Assembly (NCBI GenBank): GCA_902806595.1
Contig: CADCXC010000005.1
Location: 558,001 to 622,000, forward strand
From: Pyrenopolyporus hunteri
Lineage: Eukaryota; Ascomycota; Sordariomycetes; Xylariales; Hypoxylaceae
Direction of reading: 5' to 3'
DNA length: 64,000 nt
In this document: positions 13,547 through 22,401 of the stretch, one piece after another
Layout: every line of letters begins with the position of its first letter
How positions within the stretch are numbered: position 1 is the stretch's first letter
Made by a program: the position numbers and the translations under genes
The notes under the pieces: model-generated
Seen by the model: the letters and a program-made list of their open reading frames with translations, nothing else
What the model was told of the DNA's origin: nothing
Database searches by the model: none

Positions 13547-16279
13547 TCTTTGCCCATCTCCCTCCCTGACCTCCTCCTCCCCCCCGGGAAGCAAGCGACG
13601 CGGTTGATTGTGAGCGCCTCGAGCATGTCATATGACGGTTCGCCGTATGTAGGAATATATGCGTCGCGCGTCTAACCGCATATCAAGTTGTCAGCTCATA
13701 TATGCTGTGTGACGGGCGGCGCTTTTTTCTTTCTTTATTTTTATTTTTATTTTTTCTGGCTGGCCCGCGACAAAAGCATCGGTCAATGTTTCAAACCTGC
13801 GGGAGCGAACGCCATCCAGCCTATCTATTATCCGTTACCACCTGTATCCGTCTATCTAGGTATCTAGGTAAGGTAAGGTAGCTTATGTTGGTAAGTATCT
13901 GGACCCTACGAGAGTCCGGCGTGGCCAATCGCAGACGAGTCCACGGAAAACGACCGTGTGGGTTTGTGGCTTGCATTACATTGCTCCCTGGCTTATTTCC
14001 TGTGTGACTTCTATCACCTATCAACTCGCAGCCACTTTGCACGACCACTTCCTTTTTCAATCGCGAGCTGGAATTACTATTACTATTATTATTGGCATTA
14101 TTACTTTCGTACCGGTCGATCGTGCTCCTTCGCAAGCATTGTATGTATGTATGTACTCTTCCGTAGGTATGTGAGTAGATGGTGCGACCGTGATCGACCC
14201 TTCGAACGTGCTCTTTCTCTCTCCTTTCCGCGCGCACGTTACTTTCCCAGTCGATACTCGATCCGGTCATATGTTCCTACCCAGACGTTGGGAAGATTTC
14301 TCCCTCGACGCATTCCTGCTCGTATGGGACGTAGCTGTGTGCGTACGTTATGTAGGTATCTACTATTGGCGATATCGTGACCGGTATGGCGGCCTGTAAG
14401 CACGACGGGTTGACACATAAAATCTCATATTTATCGGAAGGGCGTTTCCGCTGCTGGCAGCAGGGCGAAAGGGAGCTGCTGTGTAACTGGAAAATGATAT
14501 ATATGATATGTAGGTATGTGTGCTTGGGCCGATTGGACCTCGGGCAGGTATCTACCTGTTTGACGGCACGAGGCATCATTCTAAGATCCGCGGTAAGATA
14601 ATACTAAGGCGAAATATGGTAAGGAACAGTAACGGACTCATCTCATCTCACTTCTTCTCTTCCTTCTCTTATCCTTCTAGATTAAGCTATTCTCAAGCTG
14701 CCTACGGATCTCGACCTGTAATATCCAGCTTCCTCCCAACATCTAGTTTAGGCATCTATCAACCACTAACTAACCCAGGCACCTAACCTAGCCTACCTTA
14801 GATATACACGATGGACCTGGGACCGAACATACCGCGAACCTGGTTTCGTCCCGTGCTATGCCACGTGCGAAGATAGCGCCGGTAGATTTAGTTAATTAAA
14901 AAGTTCTTGGGATGGGGGATATCGAACGTTCTACGCTTTCTCGAACCGATCGACCTGTTCAGTGCCGTAGGATGCATGACAAGTTCGTCAATATCGCCTC
15001 CCATAAGCAGCCCAGCTCTCGAAACCTACCTTATTTGGGGCGGTTCTGACAAGTGATATATGCGTTAAGCCCCGGTCATTTCCCCCTTTTCCTCTTCTTC
15101 TCATATTTTTTTTTCTTTCCCTGTCCGGCATCTTCTAGCGGCCGGGGCCACGGTGCCCCAGCTGTTCGATGCTGACTGCATCTTCCCCTGGGACGGGGTC
15201 TTTGCACAGCGACGGACGAACCATTGTTGGGAATCTTGTCACGTTAGTTATTGGTACCGCCAAGAGCGTATATCTAACGTTAGAATGAAGGCGTGGACCG
15301 AGTTCCGACACGATCTTCTCAGCAGAGGAAAGTTTGCGATAGGTGGCGTCGGTGTGAGCAGGTAGGTGAATAGCTGACTCCGGTGTGAATTACACGGTCC
15401 CTACCTGCGTCAACTCGAAGTTTGATGCTGAGGGCCACCACTACTACTACCGCTAACAACACGGAGGTGATTCGTACCATCCCTCCACCCCTCCCATACC
15501 ACATTTTGTGTGTTTGGGGGTAGCTGCAGATGTAGTATGCTGATGACAGCCAGCTCGTACGGCTGAAATGTGTTGGCTGTAGACATGTTAGATTGTTAAT
15601 TTTTTTCATTTACAACCCAGCCTTTTCTCTTTGCAAAGGGGGATGAGTCAGGCCTACCTAGTCGCTATCCGGGTCATTAGGATTCACAATATTGACCCGG
15701 GCGATGCGTCTATGATGAACGGCAAAAAAAAATCCTGAATAATCTGCCATAAAAATGCTGAGATAGGAGATCCTCAATGTTTACAACGCAGCCTCTTTCC
15801 ATTTCAAAAGTGCATCTTGGCCGGCCCTGGGACTGGCTAGCTCCTTTGGGTTTGTCAGGCCTAGACTTTCGACAGAGGAATCCTACTTGTCTCCCAACTT
15901 ACCTAGTTTGGAGTTGAATGTAAGCTTGCTCTGACCACGGGGACAATGCACGTTAACCCTCAGCCCCCACGGATGGTGGTGGCTCTTTTAATGACAGCTG
16001 CTGTGTTGGAAATCGCGCTCGCGGTGTGTGTGGGGGGTTCATCTTACCACTCGGTCTTCCGGAGCGGAGGGAGGATAAACGGGGTGGAATGAGACCGTCA
16101 GCATGTGTTGTCTTCTCCCTACCACTCTGGGAAGCTCCTTTTCTCGAATCACTTAAGACGGCTCGCGGGTTTACGCCCAAGCCCAATGACTCGGTCAGTT
16201 GACTGCCTATGCGTCGATGAAGGATCTATTATTTCATCTTAAACACCTTGATTAATAGAAATCCTATGATGCTTTGTTG

Positions 16280-16297
16280 ACATGTACCTGTACATGT
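16280..16297. repeat. 18-nt perfect inverted repeat (ACATGTAC arms, 2-nt centre)
   Basis: ACATGTAC at 16280-16287 and GTACATGT at 16290-16297 are exact reverse complements around a CT centre. The core resembles the palindrome at 8470-8495 and other TGTACATG sites in the window. Confidence 0.8.
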
Positions 16298-16880
16298 GTA
16301 TACCGGAATATGGTTCTTGTTTTATAAGATGAATTGGCCGAACCAGGGTTTCCGAAGCTGATGAACGCCATCATGCTATAGCCGTAACATCTATAACAAG
16401 GGGACAACCACGCACGAACGCCACGTGGATTAGCTAGAGATATAGTTCTTTGTTCATATAATCCCCATATGGTCTATAATAGGAATGGACAGGTCATTTT
16501 GGATTGAGTAGAGACCGCCTCAAGGCGACATAGGGGCGGATGCCAGACGTCAGGTAAGCAATTGAGGTATGCTCAACTACAGGTCTTTGGACCTCATCAA
16601 GAGAAAACGCCATGAGCCTATCTTAAATCGATTGGTATCATAATCTAATCTACGGATGAAAATTCAATCCGTCTATCACTTCCATCATGAAGAGTTGCCG
16701 CTACGAAGCCCTAAAGGTCTTTAGGATGCTATTATACTGTATATGTGTATTTACGCTAGCTAACAAGGTATGCCTAGACTGGTAGTATGCTATTCGTCCT
16801 AGAGCGACGTCGCCCGGAGCCCACTACGTCTCTCCCTCCTCTAACCTCCCTTGCTCCTCTCCCCCATCCCCACGCCTAAT

Positions 16881-17969
16881 CTAGCAAGTAAACACGGACG
16901 GGCCCGCAGGCTGGTAGGCCTTGCCGCCGTTGTTATAGATGTTGATCATGAGGCCGGGGTCGGTGGCTTTGTAGGCGCCGGGGAAGGAGACGAGGTCGGT
17001 GGGTTGGGCAGAGCCGGAGCCGCCGCTGACGTGCACCTGCGCGCACGAGATGTAGAACTGCGCGCCGCCCGGCGAGCTTGCGCTGTGCAGCGCCACATGC
17101 TCGATCCGGAACAGGTAGTCGCCGTCTGCGAGGCAGCGCGGTATGGTGAAGCTGATCTGAGACTTGCCTGGGAGTTTGTTAGTTGTGCTGATTGGATGGG
17201 AGGGGAAGAGAAATTAGAATGGATTGGAATAGGACAACGTACCGTTAGACGGCCAGTTGTACTGTCCGTTTGAGGCCGTGGGCAAGTCCTGGAAGACTTT
17301 GAACCAGACCTTTCCGCTGCCGTCCCAGTCGGCCGCCGTCTTGCCGGACGGTACCTTGGCCATGTACGCCGAAAGGGCTAGATAGTAGAATACGACATTA
17401 GTAACTTATCCTATCTCATTCTATCTCATCTACCGGAACCCTTTCGTCTCGAGAAAACCCATTATATCAGGATTCCTCATCAAAGGTAAAACCGGATATT
17501 CATATAATAACATACTATTGACAAAGATGTTAGCAATCCATCAATCCCAGATAGATCTAAGGGGAAGTAATCCGCGTACATACCCTCCAGGGTGGTAAAT
17601 ATTCGGGGCGGCAACCCAAGTGATCTGGCCGCCGGCATTGACATTGGTAACGTCGGGGGCGCCGCCGGGAGCGCGCTGGTAGCATCGAATAGCCTCAGAG
17701 TTGACGTCGGTCACGGGGCTGTTGGTTTGGAAGTTGGCCGTCTGGCGGACGGAAGACCAGTCCGAGGTGCCCGCGAGCTTGGGGAACGTGTCTGTGAAGC
17801 GCGAGAAAGGATCTCAAGTTAGATTCTCTAGATTTATGATATAGCATACACTTGTTTTTTACGACTCGTAGGCGAAAAAAATAGAATAAATAAAGCGATG
17901 AATTGACGTACAGTGAGGAGCGGCCTGGGCGCCAGCCGCGAGAATAGCGAATGCAGCGGCAGCCTTCAT
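16881..17969 (-). CDS. AA9 lytic polysaccharide monooxygenase (secreted), with a frame mismatch at intron 2
   Basis: Secreted copper enzyme of family AA9 (formerly GH61), which oxidatively cleaves cellulose or related polysaccharides. Four exons: 17969..17912, 17791..17584, 17377..17243, 17167..16881, about 228 residues. The start gives a hydrophobic signal peptide (MKAAAAFAILAAGAQA). The histidine brace is expected at His19 (in APHYTFP) and about His86 (in IYHPG); the axial Tyr is in GGAQFYISC. Further family blocks are PRCLADGDYL, EHVALHSA and FPGAYKATDPG. There is no cellulose-binding module; the protein ends at FTC. Introns 1 and 3 splice in frame. Intron 2 does not: its GTATGT donor (17583) leaves two bases and its only acceptor (CTAG at 17378) needs one, so the sequence is one base too long for an open chain. 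This could be a real +1 frameshift, an assembly error in the GGG run at 17583-17585, or an unusual splice. Pro18 directly before the catalytic His is also atypical. The family call is firm; function is uncertain. Confidence 0.85.
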
Positions 17970-18961
17970 TTTGCTAGCGATCTCGGTTGAGTGTACGAGT
18001 CTTATACAATATTACTAGACGGCAAGCAGCGAGAGCGGATACAGCATCAAGATCCCACGTAGAGACAACGACGTCGACGCCGAAGCGACGCGAAGGCGAG
18101 GGGAGTCTCCCATCTTATAATATCGTCGCGCGGTGGGAACGGCAAAGACCTAAACCGAGACGGAGTATGTCGTTGCGTTTAACCTGGTACGGTGAAGCCA
18201 CCCCCCTGCGTTTGCGGATAAAGACGAAGTGATTTCCGGTTAATATTGTGTTAGCCACTCATATCCCTCGAAATAACCTCATCTAGCCTTCCCTACTAAA
18301 CCCAGTCGGCACTACTACTGAGAATATTCTTTGAATGACGCAGTTCTCTAAGAATAGGAATGTGGGCATTGCGGGCACGACGGAAGGCTGACCCGTGCCT
18401 GTAGCTGTATTAGGTGCTCAACGTTGTTTCTTGGTCCTCCTCCAACTAGCTAAAAACGACTTTTCATAGAACAGACTTCTTATTGTAGACCTTGATTCAT
18501 GCTACGTAGTCATTGGCATTGTCTCCTAGTGAGAGCAATGCAGCGCGAGTCTACCTAAAACATATGACCTAAAGACGGGTCTGCGAAAGCATCTCTAATC
18601 TGTGCGAGTCAGTAAGCAACATACCTGTCCCTCAACTTAGAAGTCAAGAGCTGGGAAGCTTTACGATCTCAAGTCCAGAGATGCTATTTTTGAGAAACCA
18701 AGCAGAAATCAGTACTCTCCGCAGGTGCCTCGTGTTTCTGCGATTCCTGTATCTTGGGCGACAAAATTAGGTAGTGCGGGTTGCGCAAATCTCAAATGGA
18801 GAGATGCACAAATACCTTCGCAAATGTGTCGACGCAAACGACATCTAAAACATCCGTACCTCTAGACATAACGCCATCTGTGCTTATGTGCAATGAACGA
18901 GAATAAGGAAAAGAAATGCAAAGTCCGGCGGATACCTTACGACGTTCTAGGGTCCACGTTG
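17970..18961. other. Intergenic: AA9 upstream region and dbp2 3' flank
   Basis: About 1 kb between two minus-strand genes. It should hold the AA9 promoter (near 17970-18300) and the dbp2 3' UTR (near 18961). I see no additional gene, no clear TATA box and no repeat. Confidence 0.5.
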
Positions 18962-21386
18962 TTACCATCGTCGGTTGTTGATAGGCATGGCGTTAGCACC
19001 ACCTCCGCCGCCGCCGCCGCCTAATGGGAAGGTTAGCAATCCATCGGAACCTGGAACATCGATTGGAACATACCTCGGTGGCCACCCCGACCGTAACCTC
19101 GTCCGCCGTAACGACCTCCGCCACCGCCGCCGCCATAGCGGGCCATTTCATGAAGTCTAGGATCAATCTGCTGCTTAGCTTCTTGGAGAACAGAGACTAG
19201 ATCACGGGCCTGCTTAGAATCTGTAGAGCTGTTAGTCATAGCAAAAGACGGATTTCGCGGACTTTGGGAGGACTCACTGTCAGCGGTAAAGAGAGTAATG
19301 GCAGTGCCTTTGGCGCCAGCACGACCAGTACGGCCGATACGGTGGATGTAATCCTCCGAGTTGTTCGGGTAGTCATAGTTGATCACATGAGTGATGTTGC
19401 GCACATCTTAATTACAGTCTAATGTTAGCCATACCGAAAGCAAATGTTTTCTGTAAACAAGTCCCAGCGACGGACGGGCGGTGCCTAAGTATATTTTCCG
19501 TGCTTTCTCCTTGGAGAATGGGGCTGTCTGTTGCGTAAACATGCCAGTTTGGAGGGATTTCCAATAATCTGGTCTGGGTCCTCGGATCTGGGGAGTCTGG
19601 AGACAGCTTGACAGAATCAAGAAATTCCAACTCCGCAGTCGTACCACGGGGACAATAAGGTACGACAGCGGAACATGGGTATACAGCTACTGCTATACCA
19701 CGGGACCCCACGATTCCTGGATAGATGAGAACCACAAGACACACTGGGAGATCAGGCAAATGCGCGCAATCGAGAGAGCCCCTAGACATGAGAGTAAAGC
19801 ACAGCGGATATAACTCTGCTGGAAATTGCTACGGGGAGGGGAGCAGGGGAGGGGGGGAGATATAATCATACCAATACCACGTGAAGCAACGTCGGTGGCT
19901 ACCATGATAGGGCTCTTGCCAGTCTTGAACTGGTCGAGAACCCAGTCGCGTTCGTTTTGCTGCTTGTCACCGTGAATAGCTGCCACCAGGTTAGTTTCGA
20001 GTTATATGTCGAGTGTGAGAATGCATGTCAACTTACAAAGAGCAGGCCAGCCGTCTTGGCGGAGGAATCGTGTAATGTCGTCTGCAACTCGCTTTGTTCC
20101 TACGAAGATGAGGGCCTTGTTCTCCTTGTTATCCATAATTTTCTCCAGATGCTTAATCATGCGATCACGCTTCTCGCCTTCGGATACAACCTCAACGATT
20201 TGCGTAATACGATGGTTAGCAGACAGGTCCATGGAACCGATGTTGACCTGGATAAAATCTGTTTGGAATTCGGCCGCTAAAGCACGAACTTCCTTAGGCC
20301 AGGTTGCAGACCACATGAGAGTCTGACGGTCAGGTCGAATCTGGCTGATGATCTTGCGGATCTGAGGCTCGAAACCCATGTCAAGCATTCGGTCGGCTTC
20401 GTCGAGAACCAAGTAAGTAACACGACGTAAGTTAGTCTTACCAGCCTCCAGCATGTCGATTAGACGACCAGGAGTAGCAATGCAGACTTCGACACCCTTA
20501 GTGAGGTCGCGGATCTGAGGGCCACGGGGAACACCTCCATAAACGCAAGTGTTGCGGATGCGCGAAGATTTACCGAACTTGGTGATCTCCTGTTGGATTT
20601 GCACGGCCAACTCTCGCGTCGGGGCAAGCACAAGTACGATAGGACCATCACCGGGCGCCAGCAGAGGCTGTGCGTTGATGTGGACAATTGCCGGAAGGCA
20701 GTAAGTAAGAGTCTTACCGGAACCGGTCTCGGCAATACCGACGACGTCGCGACCAGAAAGAGCCATTGGCCATCCTTGAGATTGGATGGCGGTGGGGGCA
20801 GGGAAACCCTGCGCCTTCACTTCGTCCATTACATATCGAGGGAATCCGGCCTCATCGAAAGTCTCGACGGGCTTGGGAACATCGCGACCGGAAATGGTGA
20901 TCTGATGATCTCTTCGGAATCGCTCAACTTCGCTGGCGGGTCGTCGAGCGACAGCTTCATCCTCCTTGTAGAAAGATTTCTCGAACTTGGGAAGAGTGCT
21001 GAGGTCTGTCGACGAACGCGTTAGTTTTTTTTGTTTCGAAATCAGCTCGGGTATCCGGAGATCACATACCCCAGTTTTGCTTGTGCAGTCCAGCTCCAAG
21101 GTTAGACATCCTGTCACCGCCTCCTCCTCCTCCTCCATAGCCACCGCCGCCGTAGCCGTTACTACCACCGCCATAACCGTTGCTAGAGAAGCAGATACGT
21201 CAGCGCCAGGGGAAAATTAATTAAAAGAGTTGGAATGAGAGGAGGCATTCGAAATGGCAAGGGTTTCGGGGATAATTCTTACCTGTAACCATCCTGGCGA
21301 CCGCCTCCGTGGCCGCCTCCATACTTGTCGTGGCCGTTGGAGTAGCCTCCGTTACGGGAGCCGTAGCCGCCGCCGCCGTAAGACAT
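18962..21386 (-). CDS. dbp2: DEAD-box ATP-dependent RNA helicase Dbp2 (p68/DDX5 family)
   Basis: RNA helicase acting in ribosome biogenesis, mRNP assembly and nonsense-mediated decay in yeast. Seven exons: 21386..21283, 21182..21070, 21005..20037, 19979..19872, 19406..19278, 19220..19074, 19020..18962. All junctions keep frame, giving 542 aa, the usual Dbp2 length. The N-terminus is Gly/Tyr/Ser-rich (MSYGGGGYGSRNGG). Motifs in order: Q motif (PTAIQSQGWP), motif I AETGSGKT (about residue 165), PTRELAVQI, DEAD (about 273), SAT, LIFVGTKR, motif V ATDVASRGID, and motif VI HRIGRTGRAG. The C-terminus is RGG-like and ends NAMPINNRRW. Motif V is split between RGI and D by a 465-nt intron, against 53-99 nt for the other introns. 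Budding and fission yeast DBP2 carry an intron at this region, and in budding yeast it mediates autoregulation. If the intron is retained, translation stops at 19693 before motif VI. Confidence 0.96.
19632..19672 (-). promoter_or_regulatory. Hairpin with 14-nt arms inside the dbp2 intron
   Basis: The arms at 19632-19645 (TCCGCAGTCGTACC) and 19659-19672 (GGTACGACAGCGGA) pair at 13 of 14 positions. A single A-A mismatch (U-U in the transcript) separates an 8-bp and a 5-bp helix, with a 13-nt loop. Confidence 0.7.
19678..19699 (-). promoter_or_regulatory. Second hairpin in the dbp2 intron
   Basis: GGTATACAG at 19678-19686 pairs with CTG-C-TATACC at 19690-19699, giving 9 bp with one bulged base and a 3-nt loop. 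It lies 5 nt from the larger hairpin, so the two could stack or compete. Confidence 0.6.
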
Positions 21387-22011
21387 GATGATTTTCGCGT
21401 CTATGAAGGTAGGTTAGATGTCCGGAAAAGAGTCAGAATGTTCGGCGCAAACGGTGAGAGTGATGCGTCTTTTGGGGATCTGAACTGTTTTTTCTTTTTT
21501 TACGGGAATGGAAATCAGAGCGCAGCGTGCAATTGCTGCTGAAAAGGAGCGAAATGGGGGGATTATGGGATGAAGAGGGTATGAAATCGAGGTGGTAGAA
21601 GGAAAAGCGTGGGTGATGTGATGAGTTTTTGAAGTTGAAGAAAAGAACCCTGAGTCAAGTAGTAAGGAATATTTTTTTTTTCTTAGTTTCGAGGGAAGTA
21701 GCAGTCTAGGCCTAACAACGCGAAGTCTGTGGTCCGTGCGCACTAGCTTTTTTCGCCTCTCGCCCTTGCGTTCTATTACTAAGGTTCGACCCGGTACCAA
21801 GCAACCAAGGCACAAGTTGAGATAGGTCCAGGCCTCTACTTCCTTCTCGTAGCTACCAGCTGCCCGACAAGCGGCTGAAATTATCGCCACTGGCAAGTGG
21901 ACTGTTTTGTTGTTTTTGCCCCTTACTGCAGGGTACATGGGTAGGTACTTACGTAGGCACATGTACCTAACCGACTTTTAGGTGTCTCCTTCCCGGACGC
22001 AAAATCAGTCC

Positions 22012-22031
22012 ATAGGTACCTAGGTACCTAT
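22012..22031. repeat. 20-nt perfect palindrome of GGTACC/CCTAGG units
   Basis: The sequence reads ATAGGTACCT followed by AGGTACCTAT, identical on both strands. It is about 630 bp upstream of the dbp2 start. Confidence 0.9.
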
Positions 22032-22302
22032 CAGTTAGGTTCCTGCTCAAATATTCTAAATATCCGTATCCTGCTAGGTATTTGAGCATAGCGGGTAGTA
22101 GGCGAGAATATCACGTGTAATAATTTACCCAGGCGACAACGTCATAAACATGAGCAATTACGGTATATATGTGCATCTCTCAATATTTCATCATTAACAA
22201 TCACATTTTGGAAGGTACGAATATCCATGTATACCGCTGCGTGCCCCGCTACGTAGGTATTGTACAACGTACACCTATGCAATCTCGTCGCTTTTATATA
22301 AG

Positions 22303-22320
22303 TACCTAGGTACCTAGGTA
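22303..22320. repeat. 18-nt perfect palindrome of CCTAGG/GGTACC units
   Basis: TACCTAGGTACCTAGGTA is self-complementary. It has the same building blocks as the palindrome about 290 bp away, in the opposite register (centre GGTACC rather than CCTAGG). Confidence 0.9.
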
Positions 22321-22401
22321 TCGATCCCTGCCGCCGTCTATCCTCACCGGACGTCCGCGTTTTCCTTTAACATGATTCGATTACACAAGACTCGCAACGC
22401 C

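Larger units (their letters stand above)
929..16880. other. about 16 kb interval without a supportable gene
   Basis: I see no recognisable protein, domain or plausible exon chain here on either strand. Open frames reach about 170 codons, but most start at TTG/CTG/GTG, overlap on both strands and show no conserved motif. The interval holds a GTA-rich tract (2290-2720), long homopolymers (3663-3683, 8643-8659, 12813-12854), a pyrimidine-rich tract near 8700-8770, TATG repeats, short palindromes and scattered TAGGTACC-type motifs (for example 7741-7860). It is the 5' flank of con7 and the 3' flank of the AA9 gene. CpG is common by eye, so it does not look like classic RIP-mutated A+T-rich DNA. 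Confidence 0.6.
19407..19871 (-). promoter_or_regulatory. Long, structured dbp2 intron; candidate autoregulatory element
   Basis: This 465-nt intron has donor GTATGA at 19871 and acceptor ATTAAG at 19407, with a CTAAC branch site about 20 nt upstream of the acceptor. On the transcript strand a C-rich tract starts about 14 nt after the donor (19857-19833); the opposite strand has four G-runs of 4, 4, 4 and 7. Two hairpins follow in the middle (19632-19672 and 19678-19699). The intron interrupts the helicase core and matches the location of the conserved yeast DBP2 intron, so a role in autoregulated splicing is a reasonable inference. A 125-codon ATG-started open frame (19789..19412) also crosses most of it, without recognisable homology. 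Confidence 0.55.
21387..22401. other. Intergenic: dbp2 promoter/leader and thi20 3' flank
   Basis: About 1 kb between two minus-strand genes with no supportable coding sequence. It contains two perfect palindromes made of GGTACC/CCTAGG units (22012-22031 and 22303-22320). The first 300 bases upstream of dbp2 have pyrimidine and purine runs. The 182-codon minus frame across 21414-21962 has no recognisable motif. Confidence 0.55.

Noticed and set aside
13821..14270. 149-codon minus-strand open frame
   Set aside because: Contains Asn/Ser runs from an ATT/ATA repeat and no domain. A plus-strand frame of similar length overlaps it.
17378..17583. Small extra exon within AA9 intron 2 to repair the frame
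   Set aside because: A 56-nt exon between CAATAG (17513) and a GTTTTC donor keeps frame, but would insert about 19 unrelated residues right after the copper-binding His. It does not fit the AA9 fold.
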